64,000 nucleotides of DNA from Variovorax sp. PAMC28562 (GCF_014303735.1 NZ_CP060296.1:1127501-1191500); one strand, 5' to 3'. Shown: positions 35,118-44,831, counted from the stretch's first letter. Made by a program: numbers and translations. The notes: generated from the letters alone by a model not told the origin.

Positions 35118-35662
35118 GCGGCCGGTCCGCGCGCGGCGTCGAGCAAGCGGCGGTAGTGGCCGTTTGCAGTCAGCAGCAGATCGCAGAACTCACGCGCCGC
35201 GCCCTCTCCACCGCGTGCTTTGGTGACATAGAGCGCCACCTCGCGAACTTCGATGTGCGCGTTGGCCGGCGCGACAGGAAGAGCGACCCGACCTAGCACC
35301 GGCAGGTCGGGCCAGTCGTCGCCGATGGCCGCGGCCTGCGACCAAGTGAATCCGAGCGCCGCGAGCATTGCCTCAGCCGCGGGCAATTTGTCTTCGGTGC
35401 CGAAGCGCACGTGTTCGATACCGAGTGCCGCCAGCCGCACGCGCAACGGCTTGGAGTCGCGACCGGTGATCACCGCCGGCGTGATGCCGGCCATTCGCAA
35501 CAGCTTGAGGCCATAGCCGTCGAGGATGTTGAAGCGCTTGAGCGTTTCTCCTTCTTCGGTGAAGTAAACGCCGCCGTCGGTGAGCACACCGTCGACGTCG
35601 AAGAAGGCGATGCGGATGTCCTGTGCGGCGAGCAGGGTTTCGGCCTTGAACAGGAACGGCAT
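35114..35662 (-). CDS. kdsC: 3-deoxy-D-manno-octulosonate 8-phosphate phosphatase
   Basis: A 182-residue HAD phosphatase without a cap domain. 'IRIAFFDVDGVLTDGGVYF' holds the two catalytic Asp residues, 'VITGRDSKPLRVR' is motif II and 'AAIGDDWPDLPVL' motif IV. It removes phosphate from KDO-8-P in lipopolysaccharide core synthesis as a tetramer. It shares one base with the stop of kdsD (35662) and overlaps lptC by 4 bases, so the three are one operon. Confidence 0.92.
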   Translation of the reverse strand: MPFLFKAETLLAAQDIRIAFFDVDGVLTDGGVYFTEEGETLKRFNILDGYGLKLLRMAGITPAVITGRDSKPLRVRLAALGIEHVRFGTEDKLPAAEAMLAALGFTWSQAAAIGDDWPDLPVLGRVALPVAPANAHIEVREVALYVTKARGGEGAAREFCDLLLTANGHYRRLLDAARGPAA

Positions 35663-36663
35663 CAGATGACTTTCGCCCGCATCAGGTCGTTGATGCTGAG
35701 CGCGCCAGTCAGCAAGCCGTCGGCGTCCACGACCAGCACGCTGGTAATGCGGTGCTGTTCCATCAGTTCGGCAGCTTCGACGCCCAGCGCATCGGCGCGG
35801 ATTGTGCGCGGTGTGTGGTGCATGACCTCGCTCGCCGTCAACGCACGCAGGTCGGCGCCGGTTTCGATCAGGCGGCGCAGATCGCCATCGGTGAAGACGC
35901 CGATGGCGTGGCCCTCTGCATCCACCACGGCGGCAGCGCCCAGGCCCTTGGAACTCATCTCGCGCATCAGCACGCTCATGCTCGCGTCGCGGGTTACGCG
36001 TGGCACGTTGTCGCCGCTGCGCATCAGGTCGGCCACATGCGTGAGCAGCTTGCGGCCGAGCGCGCCGCCCGGATGCGAGCGCGCGAAGTCTTCGGTACCG
36101 AAGCCGCGGGCGTCTAGCAGGGCCACCGCCAGGGCATCGCCCAGCGCCATTTGCGCAGTGGTGCTCGCGGTCGGTGCGAGGTTGAGCGGGCAGGCTTCTT
36201 TCTCGACACCGCTGTCCAGCAGGATGTCGGCGTGCCGGCCGAGCATGCTGTCGGCGCGGCCGGTCATGGCGATCAGCGGCACGCCTTGGCGCTTGACGAC
36301 CGGCAAGATGGCGGCGAGCTCATCGCTTTCGCCGCTGTTCGAAATGGCGATCACCAGGTCGACAGACTTGATCATGCCGAGATCGCCATGACTGGCTTCG
36401 GCCGGGTGCACGAACATCGCCGGCGTGCCGGTCGATGCCAACGTGGCGGCGATCTTGCGGCCGACGTGGCCGCTCTTGCCCATGCCCATCACGACCACGC
36501 GGCCGCGCACGTTCAGGATCAGGTCGATCGCCTCGACGAAGCTCGGGCCGATTCGGCTCTTCAGGCCGAGCACGGCGGCGGCCTCGATGTCGAACGTGGT
36601 CCGGGCACGCGCGAGCATCTTGTCGGGATCGGTCGGGGCGACCAGGGGAGGGCGGGAACTCAT
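35662..36663 (-). CDS. kdsD: D-arabinose 5-phosphate isomerase
   Basis: A 333-residue KpsF/GutQ-family isomerase making arabinose 5-phosphate from ribulose 5-phosphate, the first KDO-specific step. The SIS domain (about 30-185) has 'VVVMGMGKSGHVGRKIAATL' and 'HPAEASHGDLGMI' with the catalytic His. Two CBS repeats follow (about 215-330; 'VMHHTPRTIRADAL'). ATG 36663 is chosen as the start because the 14 codons upstream are not family-like. Divergent from the antiporter gene. Confidence 0.93.
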   Translation of the reverse strand: MSSRPPLVAPTDPDKMLARARTTFDIEAAAVLGLKSRIGPSFVEAIDLILNVRGRVVVMGMGKSGHVGRKIAATLASTGTPAMFVHPAEASHGDLGMIKSVDLVIAISNSGESDELAAILPVVKRQGVPLIAMTGRADSMLGRHADILLDSGVEKEACPLNLAPTASTTAQMALGDALAVALLDARGFGTEDFARSHPGGALGRKLLTHVADLMRSGDNVPRVTRDASMSVLMREMSSKGLGAAAVVDAEGHAIGVFTDGDLRRLIETGADLRALTASEVMHHTPRTIRADALGVEAAELMEQHRITSVLVVDADGLLTGALSINDLMRAKVI

Positions 36664-36711
36664 CGACCGGATTTTATCGGTCGCGCGCATGGTGCTTGCT
36701 AGCATCCGCCC

Positions 36712-38697
36712 ATGTCATCGTTCGAGCTTGCCCTGTTGTACTTGCTGGCCGCAGTGATCGGCGTGGTGGCCTGCCGAATGCTCAAGCTGCCGCCGATGCT
36801 CGGCTATCTGAGCGCAGGCGTGTTGATCGGGCCACACGCGTTCGCCTTTGCGCAAAACACCGAAGGCATCCAGCACCTGGGCGAGTTCGGAGTGGTCTTT
36901 CTGATGTTCGTCATCGGACTCGAGTTCAACCTGCCCAAGTTGCGGGCCATGCGGCAGCACGTCTTCGGGCTCGGGTTGCTGCAAGTGCTGTTGACGATGA
37001 CGATCGCGACCGCCGGCACGCTGGTATTGAGCATGGTGGTGCCCGTCGGCTGGCGACTCGGCTGGCAAACGGCGCTGGCCTTGTCGGGCGCGCTCACGAT
37101 GAGCAGCACCGCCATCGTCGTCAAGCTCATGGCCGAACGGCTGGAGCTGGAGAGCGAACACGGCAAGCGCGTGATGGGCGTTTTGCTGTTCCAGGATCTG
37201 GCCGTCGTGCCCTTGCTGGTGCTGATTCCTGCGTTGGGCGCGCCGCCCGAAGCGCTGGCCACCGCCCTTGGCATCGCGCTGGCGAAAGCGACCTTTTTGA
37301 TTGGCGTGCTGCTCTACGGCGGACCCCGCGTGATGCGCTGGTGGCTGACGATCGTCGCGCGGCGGCGCAGCGAAGAACTGTTCATCCTCAACGTGTTGCT
37401 GATCACGCTAGGCCTCGCGTGGATCACTGAATTCGCCGGGCTGTCGCTGGCTTTGGGTGCCTTTATCGCGGGCATGCTCATCTCGGAAACCGAATACAAG
37501 CACCAGGTCGAAACCGACATCCGGCCGTTCCACGACGTACTGCTCGGGCTCTTCTTCATCACTATCGGTATGGCGCTCGACTGGCACATCGTGCTGGACA
37601 AATGGGCATTGGTCGCAGTGCTGCTCGTGCTGCCGCTGCTCTTCAAGCTCGGTCTGGTGATGCTGTTGGCGCGCTTGTTGGGCGCAACTGCCGGCGTGTC
37701 GCTGCGAACCGGTCTTTACCTCGCGCAGGCTGGTGAGTTCGGCTTTGTCCTGTTGACGCTGGCGCAGGGTCGTGGGCTGTTGCCGCCGCAGTTGGCCAGC
37801 CCGGTGCTGGCGTCGATGGTGCTGTCGATGCTGGCCACGCCGTTCATCATCATGTACAGCGATGCGATCGTGCGAAAGCTGGTGGCCAGCGACTGGCTGC
37901 AGCAGTCGTTGCAAATGACCTCGATCGCGCGCAAAACCATCAACACCGCCAAGCACGTGATCATCTGCGGCTACGGCCGTTGCGGCCAGAACCTGGCGCG
38001 CATCCTGGAACGAGAAGGCATCCCTTACATGGCGCTCGACCTCGATCCCGACCGCGTTCGGCAGGCCGCCGCGGCTGGCGATTCGGTGGTGTTCGGCGAT
38101 GCGGCGCGGCTGCAGGCGCTGATGGCCGCGGGGCTGGCACGTGCAAGCGCTGTGGTGGTGACCTACCTGGACGTACCTGGGGCCCTCAAGGTGCTGGCCA
38201 ACACACGAGCGCACGCGCCGCAGGTGCCGGTGATCGTTCGCACCCAAGACGACCACGATCTCGAAAAGCTGCAGGCGGCCGGCGCGACCGAGGTGGTGCC
38301 GGAAGCGATCGAAGGCTCGCTGATGCTGGCGAGCCATGCGCTGGCGCTGGTCGGCGTGCCGATGCGGCGCGTGATCCGCGTGGTGCAAGACCTGCGCGAC
38401 GCGCGCTACAACCTGCTGCGCGGCTACTTCCACGGCGCCGACGACGACAACGCGGACGAACTCGACCACGAGCGGCTCAACAGCTTCACTTTGAATTCAG
38501 GCGCGCGCGCGGTCGGGCAGCCGCTGGCGCGGCTGGCGCTGCATGCGCTCGGTGTGCGAGTGGCGAGCATTCGGCGGCACGACGGTCGGGCGAGTGAACC
38601 GGGGGAAGACACCGTGCTGCTGGACGGCGATACGCTGGTGCTGTCGGGCAAACCGGGGAATCTGGCGATGGCCGTTGAACGGCTGCAGAAGGGTTGA
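36712..38697 (+). CDS. kefB: KefB-type monovalent cation:proton antiporter (CPA2)
   Basis: A 661-residue membrane transporter. About 12 membrane segments fill residues 5-390, with 'GVLIGPHAFAF', 'FLMFVIGLEFNL' (transport-site acidic residue) and 'FAGLSLALGAFIAGMLISET'. Residues 413-535 form a TrkA-N/RCK nucleotide-binding domain ('HVIICGYGRCGQNLARIL', 'VVFGDAARLQALMAAG'), and 575-660 a TrkA-C domain. It should exchange K+ or Na+ for protons under nucleotide control. YbaL is an equally good E. coli comparator. It ends 17 bases from the convergent zinc-ribbon gene. Confidence 0.88.
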   Translation: MSSFELALLYLLAAVIGVVACRMLKLPPMLGYLSAGVLIGPHAFAFAQNTEGIQHLGEFGVVFLMFVIGLEFNLPKLRAMRQHVFGLGLLQVLLTMTIATAGTLVLSMVVPVGWRLGWQTALALSGALTMSSTAIVVKLMAERLELESEHGKRVMGVLLFQDLAVVPLLVLIPALGAPPEALATALGIALAKATFLIGVLLYGGPRVMRWWLTIVARRRSEELFILNVLLITLGLAWITEFAGLSLALGAFIAGMLISETEYKHQVETDIRPFHDVLLGLFFITIGMALDWHIVLDKWALVAVLLVLPLLFKLGLVMLLARLLGATAGVSLRTGLYLAQAGEFGFVLLTLAQGRGLLPPQLASPVLASMVLSMLATPFIIMYSDAIVRKLVASDWLQQSLQMTSIARKTINTAKHVIICGYGRCGQNLARILEREGIPYMALDLDPDRVRQAAAAGDSVVFGDAARLQALMAAGLARASAVVVTYLDVPGALKVLANTRAHAPQVPVIVRTQDDHDLEKLQAAGATEVVPEAIEGSLMLASHALALVGVPMRRVIRVVQDLRDARYNLLRGYFHGADDDNADELDHERLNSFTLNSGARAVGQPLARLALHALGVRVASIRRHDGRASEPGEDTVLLDGDTLVLSGKPGNLAMAVERLQKG

Positions 38698-38713
38698 ACG
38701 GAAACCGACGCCT

Positions 38714-39553
38714 TTAAAGCGCCGCGCCCGCGCGCGCCGGCGGCAGATCCGCGATATCCCCCGGCACCCACTGCTCGTCGATGCGGACGAAGTTCTTGCG
38801 CTGCGTCAACTGCCATCCTTGCGCCGCCGGTTGCCAGCGCGCACTGCGCCAGGTCGGCAGCTCGCGTGCCAACGCCTCAGCGACGCCCGGGTTGTCGAGC
38901 CACGGTGCGGGTTGGTCGAGCACCCACCGAACGTCGGCTGGAACGCCGGTGTACGGCTTGCCACGCAGCCGCATGTCGTCGACACGACCGATGTTGGCCA
39001 CGCTTTCCAGCTTGACTGCGCGCGCGATGCACAGGCGTCGCGCGCCGGCCCAGTCGGCCAGTGTGGGCAACGGCTGGTACACCAAGAGCGCCTGCGACAC
39101 AGCACCGCCGGCGACGCCGTTGGCAGGCGCAGCATACAAGCCGGCCGCCACGAGGATGTTCATCCACGACACCGTGGCTGCGTTGTCGATCTCGACATTG
39201 ACCGGCTCCTGGTCGTAGGCCAAGCCGTTGGCTACGCAAATCGGATCTCGACCCGGGCTGTCGCCGCGCGCGATGGCGATGCGCATGGCGGTCTGCAGCG
39301 CATCCGAAGAAACCTCGGGAGGTCTCGGCCACCACAGCACCGCGGCAAACAGGGCGAGCAAGGTCGTGGCAACTCCAAACGCTGCGTGCCGTCTCCATTC
39401 GGCAGTGCCACGCGGTGTGGATTGATTTGTAGACGAACCAAGAGACGCAGCGACCGTCCGGGCGCGCTGCGAGCGCGGGCCCAGCGCAGCACCGCATGCG
39501 TCGCAAAACGGCGCCTTGTCATCGACCTGCTTCGAGCATGCTGCGCACAACAT
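38714..39553 (-). CDS. Zinc-ribbon single-pass membrane protein, function unknown
   Basis: A 279-residue protein. It begins with a tight zinc ribbon, 'MLCAACSKQVDDKAPFCDAC', followed by a 30-residue polar linker, one membrane helix (about 56-76, 'FGVATTLLALFAAVLWW') and a 200-residue outer domain. The latter has two cysteines ('DPICVANGL', 'RRLCIARAV') that could form a disulphide in the periplasm. I recognise no family for this domain. It is the last of three unknown genes that read away from mnmE; the preceding gene has the same zinc ribbon plus helix design. Confidence 0.6.
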   Translation of the reverse strand: MLCAACSKQVDDKAPFCDACGAALGPRSQRARTVAASLGSSTNQSTPRGTAEWRRHAAFGVATTLLALFAAVLWWPRPPEVSSDALQTAMRIAIARGDSPGRDPICVANGLAYDQEPVNVEIDNAATVSWMNILVAAGLYAAPANGVAGGAVSQALLVYQPLPTLADWAGARRLCIARAVKLESVANIGRVDDMRLRGKPYTGVPADVRWVLDQPAPWLDNPGVAEALARELPTWRSARWQPAAQGWQLTQRKNFVRIDEQWVPGDIADLPPARAGAAL

Positions 39554-39632
39554 CGACGTCGCTACCTTTCATATGCTCGCCACACGCCGGCTGCACCAGC
39601 GCGGTCGGTGTGGCAGGCGTTGTCGGCGCAGC

Positions 39633-40676
39633 TCAATTGGCCATGCTCGGGTTACGCTTTTCTTCGTCGATCCGCTGTTGCTTTCTTACTGCATCGCACT
39701 GCGGGTGCGATTTGAATTCGGCCTTGGCACATTGATTGACCATGCACTGCGCCATGGCGATGAAGTTGCGCCCGGCGCATTCCGCCTGCGGGGCGGCCGG
39801 CGGTGGCGGTGGTGGCTCAGGCGCCGGAACCGGCGTCGGCGCCGCCGTGGCCAGCGCGGCGGCGGCCACCACAGGCGCGGGTGCCTGAGCATTCTTCGCC
39901 TTTGCAGATGCGGTCGCTACAGCGGTGCGAGCGGGTGCCGCGCGGGTTTCGGAAGTCCCAAGCGCCGGCTGCGCCGTTGATGCGACTGACACAGGCGCCG
40001 AGGCTGCAGGGGATGCGACGGCCGTGGTTATTTCGGCAGGCGGCGCCGGTTCAACAGCGCCCGTAGCGGCCGGTGCGCCTGCCGCTGGCACCGCCGCCGA
40101 CAAAACCTCTGTTGCTGGACCCCGGCCTGAAAACCAGTACCAGCCAGCGCCTGCAACGATGGCCGCCAACAGCACGATCACGCCGATTCCTGCGCCGCTG
40201 GAAGATTTCGGCTCAGGCAAAGTCAGCGGCGCCTCCGGATGACGGCGCGCGACGGCGTCGTCCGCTGCGACGAAAGTCGATCGAGGCGAGCCGGGCGGCA
40301 CGAAAGGTACAGATGAAGAAAGCGATGAAGGCGCCGAGGTAGCGAACAGCGTCGATTCCGCCATGGATGGCTCCAGAAGAGTCACGTCCTCGGGCTGGTG
40401 CTTTGAGCGCGCAGCGGGGTTGACGATGACGGTTCTCTCGTCCTCGAATGGCACAGCGGGAGTAGTCGGTCGTATGGGCGCAGGACTGCCACGTTCCAGC
40501 GGACTGGCTGGCAATTTCCCTGTCTCCAACGGCGCGGGCTCGGTAGCAGGCCATTCGCTCACGTGCGCTGCTTCTGCACGCAGCGTGGAACCCGACGTCA
40601 GCCTGCCGCCGCAACCCTTACAAAATCTGGCGCCGTCTCGGTTTTCGGTGCCGCACGCGGGACATACCACAGCCAT
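39633..40676 (-). CDS. Zinc-ribbon membrane protein with Ala/Pro-rich periplasmic arm
   Basis: A 347-residue protein starting at ATG 40676. The N-terminus has the ribbon 'VVCPACGTENRDGARFCKGC'. A 120-residue polar linker follows, then one membrane helix ('GIGVIVLLAAIVAGAGWYWF', near 170), an Ala/Pro/Val-rich arm of about 115 residues ending 'APEPPPPPPAAPQ', and a compact Cys-rich end: 'CAGRNFIAMAQCMVNQCAKA' plus 'HPQCDAVR'. The four closely set cysteines suggest two disulphides. The proline arm could span the periplasm in the way TonB does. Function unknown. Confidence 0.6.
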   Translation of the reverse strand: MAVVCPACGTENRDGARFCKGCGGRLTSGSTLRAEAAHVSEWPATEPAPLETGKLPASPLERGSPAPIRPTTPAVPFEDERTVIVNPAARSKHQPEDVTLLEPSMAESTLFATSAPSSLSSSVPFVPPGSPRSTFVAADDAVARRHPEAPLTLPEPKSSSGAGIGVIVLLAAIVAGAGWYWFSGRGPATEVLSAAVPAAGAPAATGAVEPAPPAEITTAVASPAASAPVSVASTAQPALGTSETRAAPARTAVATASAKAKNAQAPAPVVAAAALATAAPTPVPAPEPPPPPPAAPQAECAGRNFIAMAQCMVNQCAKAEFKSHPQCDAVRKQQRIDEEKRNPSMAN

Positions 40677-40795
40677 ATCGCACCCCAAAGTATCTTTGTA
40701 ACTATGTTAAACCGCGGTCTGTCGGCTGTCATCACCCGATTCAGGCTTGTTACTGCTGACGCGCGCCGGCTGCGCAAGACTCCGGCCTGATGAGC

Positions 40796-41263
40796 TCAGG
40801 TGACCGCGACTCGCTTCGGCTTGTTCACCATGCGCCTGGCGATCACTGCACCTAAAGCCAGCACCAGCTCCAGCGCCAGTCCCGGTTGTCGATTCGACAT
40901 CTCGGAAAAGCGGATTGCCGTCAGTCTCCAGACGCGAGCCGGACCGGTCGCCACCACGTTGGCTGAGCGTGGCAGGCGCGAGAAAAATGAACCTTCTCCC
41001 ACGACCGAGCCGGGGTTGAGGATGGCCAATTGCATCTGCCCTTTGTCGCCGATGAGGTGAACACTGAGTGCACCGCTCTCGATGAAGAACAGAGTTCGGT
41101 CGTGCGCGTTTTGGTCGATCAGGACCTGGCCTACGGCCAGGTCGGACACTTGCAAATAGCTGGCAAGCATTTCCCATTGCGGCGGCGTCAGCGCTGGCGC
41201 AAAGGCGTCGTAGCTCGTGTTTTGCGAGACGGCGCGGCACAAATCCTGGATGGTCGATGACAT
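40796..41263 (-). CDS. Stand-alone cyclic nucleotide-binding domain protein
   Basis: A 155-residue protein that is almost wholly one cNMP-binding beta-barrel: 'LAVGQVLIDQNAHDRTLFFI', 'GALSVHLIGDKGQMQLAIL' and 'GSVVGEGSFFSRLPRSANVV' (the phosphate-binding cassette, in which the usual Arg-Ser/Thr-Ala appears as Arg-Ser-Ala). There is no helix-turn-helix, so it is not a CRP-like regulator. The start is set at ATG 41263; 20 more codons are open upstream. It may give cyclic-nucleotide control to the two zinc-ribbon proteins encoded after it. Confidence 0.75.
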   Translation of the reverse strand: MSSTIQDLCRAVSQNTSYDAFAPALTPPQWEMLASYLQVSDLAVGQVLIDQNAHDRTLFFIESGALSVHLIGDKGQMQLAILNPGSVVGEGSFFSRLPRSANVVATGPARVWRLTAIRFSEMSNRQPGLALELVLALGAVIARRMVNKPKRVAVT

Positions 41264-41349
41264 GGCTTCAACACCTGCGTTAGGTGGCGCAGTATGGCGG
41301 AGTGCCTGCCGGAACAGCGACAAATGTCACGTTTGCACACGGTTGGCTA

Positions 41350-42756
41350 CTACTTTCCAATGCAAAAGCGTGAAAAAATCACACCCAATAAATCGTCAGC
41401 CCCGAACTCGCCAGTGATTTCGTTCAACGCATTTTGCGCAAGGCGCAGCTCTTCAGCCAACAGATCGAGTTGCTGCGCCCGCGCAAGCAGATGCTCGTTG
41501 GCGATGCCGAGGTGCCCACTCACACGCTCGAGCGCCTGCACGTGTCGGGCGCGTGCCAGATAGGTCCCCTCGGGCACCGCCTGCCAGCCGGCGACTTCAA
41601 GCAGTTTGTCGCGCAGTGCCTCGACGCCATGGCCGGTCTTGGCGGACAACATGATTCCGGCGCGAGGGTGCGTGTTCGCGACCGCATCGCGCTTGTTCCA
41701 GACATCGACCACGGGTACCGACGATGAAAGCTTGGCTTGCAGGCCCTGAAGAATTTGATGGTCCGCCGCTGCGTAGATGTCTGTAGCCGCGCGCGTCAAG
41801 TCGTGCAGAAAAAGCACCGCGTCGGCGCCTTCGATCTGACCCCAGGCACGCGCGACGCCGATCTGTTCGACCTCGTCGGTGCTGTCGCGCAGGCCCGCGG
41901 TGTCGGCAACGTGCACGGGCACGCCGTGGATCTGAATCGTTTGCGAGACGACGTCCCGCGTCGTGCCGGGCACTGCGCTCACGATGGCAAGCTCGGCGCC
42001 CGCCAGTGCATTCAACAACGAGCTTTTTCCTGCATTGGGCTGGCCGGCGATCACCACCTTAATCCCTTCGCGCAGCAACGCGCCCTGGCGTGCACGCCGT
42101 TGCACTGCGGTCACTTGTGCACGCAATGAATCGAGTTTCCCCGTGGCATCTGCCTTCTGCAAAAAGTCGATCTCTTCCTCCGGAAAATCCAGCGTGGCCT
42201 CCACCAGCATTCGCAGATTGACCAGCGCATCGCGCAACGTGTGGATCTCTCGCGAGAACTTGCCCGAAAGCGATCGCGACGCGCTGCGCACCGCCGCTTC
42301 AGTGCTGGCGTCGATCAAGTCCGCAATCGCTTCGGCCTGCGCCAGATCGATCTTGCCGTTCAAAAAGGCGCGCTGGCTGAACTCGCCAGGTTCTGCGATA
42401 CGAAGATGGGGCAACCTCGGGAGACTCGTCGCCGTGTCGATCTCCATCGCAGCTTCGAGACAGCGCGCGACCAGCAGTTGCAGCACCACCGCACCACCAT
42501 GCGCTTGTAGCTCCAGCACGTCTTCCCCGGTGAACGAGTGCGGCGCCGGAAAATGAATGACGAGGCCACGATCGATCGGCTCACCCCGCGCGTCCCGAAA
42601 AGGCAGGTAGGTCGCTTCACGCGGCTTGAGTGAGCGTCCGCACAGCGCGTTGATCAGTGGCGCCAGGCGCGCGCCCGATACGCGGACGATACCCACAGCG
42701 CCTCGCCCCGGCGCAGTGGCGACGGCGACGATCGGATCGTTCGTGCGAGACAGCAT
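41350..42756 (-). CDS. mnmE: tRNA modification GTPase MnmE
   Basis: A 468-residue enzyme that, with MnmG, installs the 5-carboxymethylaminomethyl group at wobble uridine 34. The N-terminal folate-binding domain opens '[20 protein letters not shown]'. The inserted G domain has '[14 protein letters not shown]' (G1), 'DTAGLRDS' (G3) and 'NKRD' (G4). The C-terminus ends 'FCIGK', the catalytic-cysteine motif. It follows yidC, as in most proteobacteria, but a terminator separates the two. Confidence 0.97.
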   Translation of the reverse strand: MLSRTNDPIVAVATAPGRGAVGIVRVSGARLAPLINALCGRSLKPREATYLPFRDARGEPIDRGLVIHFPAPHSFTGEDVLELQAHGGAVVLQLLVARCLEAAMEIDTATSLPRLPHLRIAEPGEFSQRAFLNGKIDLAQAEAIADLIDASTEAAVRSASRSLSGKFSREIHTLRDALVNLRMLVEATLDFPEEEIDFLQKADATGKLDSLRAQVTAVQRRARQGALLREGIKVVIAGQPNAGKSSLLNALAGAELAIVSAVPGTTRDVVSQTIQIHGVPVHVADTAGLRDSTDEVEQIGVARAWGQIEGADAVLFLHDLTRAATDIYAAADHQILQGLQAKLSSSVPVVDVWNKRDAVANTHPRAGIMLSAKTGHGVEALRDKLLEVAGWQAVPEGTYLARARHVQALERVSGHLGIANEHLLARAQQLDLLAEELRLAQNALNEITGEFGADDLLGVIFSRFCIGK

Positions 42757-42798
42757 GGCGCGATTCTTTCAGTTCTTGGAGCACGCTCGGAGCGCTCA

Positions 42799-42825
42799 CA
42801 AAAAAGGGCCGCTTTTGCGGCCCTT
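42799..42825 (-). terminator. Intrinsic terminator after yidC
   Basis: On the minus strand AAGGGCCGC pairs with GCGGCCCTT around AAAA, then a run of Ts. It lies 25-50 bases after the yidC stop, so mnmE probably has its own promoter between 42757 and 42799. Confidence 0.88.
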
Positions 42826-42849
42826 CAAGGTCGGGTATGTGCGCCGCGG

Positions 42850-44547
42850 CTACTTTTTCCCCAATACGCCGAGGCGCTTGTTGATGAACCACTGCTGTGT
42901 AATTGACAAGGTGTTGTTGGTAATCCAGTAAAGCACCAGGCCGGCCGGGAAGAATATGAACATCACGCTGAAGGCCAGCGGCATGATCCACATCAACTTG
43001 GCCTGCATCGGATCGGGCGGGGTCGGGTTGAGCCAGGTCTGAAACAACGAGGTGCCGGTCATCACGACTGGAAGGATGTACCAGGGGTCCGGCGCCGACA
43101 GGTCATGAATCCAGCCAATCCACGGCGCATGGCGCATTTCGACCGACGACAACAGCACCCAGTACAGCGCGATGAACACCGGGATCTGAATGACGATCGG
43201 CACGCAGCCACCCATCGGATTGACCTTTTCCTCGCGGTAGATGCGCATCATCTCTTGCTGCATCTCCTGCGGCTTGTCTTTCAGCCGCTCACGCATTTCA
43301 GTGACCTTCGGGCTTATGGACTTCATCTTGGCCATGCTGGCGTAGGCTTTGGCATTGAGCCAATAGAACGCTGCCTTCAGCAACACCACCAGTGCGACGA
43401 TCGACCAACCCCAGTTGCCCAGCAGTACGTGGATCTCGTTGAGCAACCAGTAGAGCGGCTTGGAGATGATGGCGAAGATGCCATAGTCCTTGACCAGGTC
43501 CAAGCCAGGCGCAGTCGCTTCAAGCGTGCGTTCGATTTCAGGGCCAGCGAACAAGCTGCTGCTGATGACCTGCGTGGTCCCGGGAGCAATCTTTGGCAAG
43601 GCGGCCACCATGGCGATCGAGTACAGGTTGTCGCCCAGATCGCGAACACGAAATTCACGCTTCAACTGGTCGCTGCCTGCCCCCGTCAACAGCCAAGCCG
43701 ACACGAAGTAGTGCTGGACCATCGCGACCCAACCATCATTTGCGGCTGGCGGTGGCTCGGCCTTCCCCTTGGCAATGTCCTTGAAGTCGAGCTTGTGGAA
43801 CTTCTTTTCGTTCGTATAAGCAGCCGGGCCTGTGAACGTATTGGTGCCGAACATCGTGCCTGCGGCCACCGTGCCGTGGCGCACCAGTTGCAGATAGAGC
43901 TGCGCGTCACGTGGCTGATCGCTCACGTTGACGACCTCGTGGCGAACGCCGATCGCATAGCTTCCGCGGTTGAAGATGTAGGTCTTGATGTACTTCAGAC
44001 CACCGACGGGCTGGCTCTCGAAGGTCACTTCAAGCGCGTTCTGACCATCGACCATCTCACGCGGGCCTGACTTGACGGCCATCGGCGTCAGATGGTTCGG
44101 AAACCTGTCGCCACTGTCGATGGGGTTGATCAGGCCGGTTTGGGCAACGTAACGCGTCGCTGGCGAGCCGTCTTCGAACAACACGACATGCTTGCTGCGA
44201 TCGCCGTTGTCTTCGTACTTAAGCAGCTCGAGGTGATCGACGGTCGCGCCCTGGCTGTCGATGTCAGCCTTGAAGAGGTCGGTGGTAATGGCAATGCGTT
44301 CGCTCGCAGCAGGCGCTGCGGCTTGCGTCGGCACCGCGCCGGCCGCACCCGAAGTAGAAGACGAGGCTGTTGGCACACCATTGGTTGCGCCGGTGGTGGC
44401 AGGCGCATTTGCAGCCGCCGTCGGTTTGCCCGAGGGCAAAAACGTCGGCTTGTTGCCGTTGAAGACTTGCCATTGGTCCCACAACAACACCAGTGAAAAG
44501 CCAAATATCACCCAGAGGATGGTTCGGCGGATATCGAGCATGTTCAT
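42850..44547 (-). CDS. yidC: Membrane protein insertase YidC
   Basis: A 565-residue insertase (Oxa1 family). ATG 44547 starts 'MNMLDIRRTILWVIFGFSLV', the family's first membrane helix; the frame upstream lies inside yidD. A linker of Ala/Pro/Thr leads into the large periplasmic beta-sandwich (about 90-350), followed by the five-helix core with 'GNWGWSIVALVVLLKAAFYW' and 'YREEKVNPMGGCVPIVIQIP' and 'QWFINKRLGVLGKK' at the end. It inserts inner-membrane proteins alone or with SecYEG. It overlaps yidD by 4 bases. Confidence 0.97.
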   Translation of the reverse strand: MNMLDIRRTILWVIFGFSLVLLWDQWQVFNGNKPTFLPSGKPTAAANAPATTGATNGVPTASSSTSGAAGAVPTQAAAPAASERIAITTDLFKADIDSQGATVDHLELLKYEDNGDRSKHVVLFEDGSPATRYVAQTGLINPIDSGDRFPNHLTPMAVKSGPREMVDGQNALEVTFESQPVGGLKYIKTYIFNRGSYAIGVRHEVVNVSDQPRDAQLYLQLVRHGTVAAGTMFGTNTFTGPAAYTNEKKFHKLDFKDIAKGKAEPPPAANDGWVAMVQHYFVSAWLLTGAGSDQLKREFRVRDLGDNLYSIAMVAALPKIAPGTTQVISSSLFAGPEIERTLEATAPGLDLVKDYGIFAIISKPLYWLLNEIHVLLGNWGWSIVALVVLLKAAFYWLNAKAYASMAKMKSISPKVTEMRERLKDKPQEMQQEMMRIYREEKVNPMGGCVPIVIQIPVFIALYWVLLSSVEMRHAPWIGWIHDLSAPDPWYILPVVMTGTSLFQTWLNPTPPDPMQAKLMWIMPLAFSVMFIFFPAGLVLYWITNNTLSITQQWFINKRLGVLGKK

Positions 44548-44831
44548 GGCGAAGACTTCTTGTCGGGAGACAGACCAGCGAACAGTGACCTGGTTGGGTC
44601 GCCTGGGCGCTTGCCTTTGGTGGGAACTGGGTCGTGTCCGCCGGCGCAAAAAGGCTGGCAGCGAACAAGACGCTTCAAAGTGAAATAGGTGCCCTGCGCT
44701 GCGCCGTGGACCTGGAGTGCTTCGATCGCATAGACGGAGCAAGTGGGCGTAAAGCGGCACGAGGCGCCGAGCCAGGGGCTCAACAGCAAACGGTAACCCT
44801 TGACCAGCCATATAAGCACGCCACGAATCAT
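44544..44831 (-). CDS. yidD: Membrane protein insertion efficiency factor YidD
   Basis: A 95-residue protein with the invariant core 'WLVKGYRLLLSPWLGASCRF' and 'PTCSVYAIEAL', plus 'HDPVP' near the end. ATG 44831 overlaps the rnpA stop (ATGA) and its own stop overlaps yidC. It helps YidC-dependent membrane insertion at the inner membrane. The tail after residue 80 is longer than the minimal family member. Confidence 0.93.
   Translation of the reverse strand: MIRGVLIWLVKGYRLLLSPWLGASCRFTPTCSVYAIEALQVHGAAQGTYFTLKRLVRCQPFCAGGHDPVPTKGKRPGDPTRSLFAGLSPDKKSSP

Noticed and set aside
44548..44811. N-terminal extension of yidC
   Set aside because: The extension is an alternative frame of yidD; the family N-terminus begins at ATG 44547.
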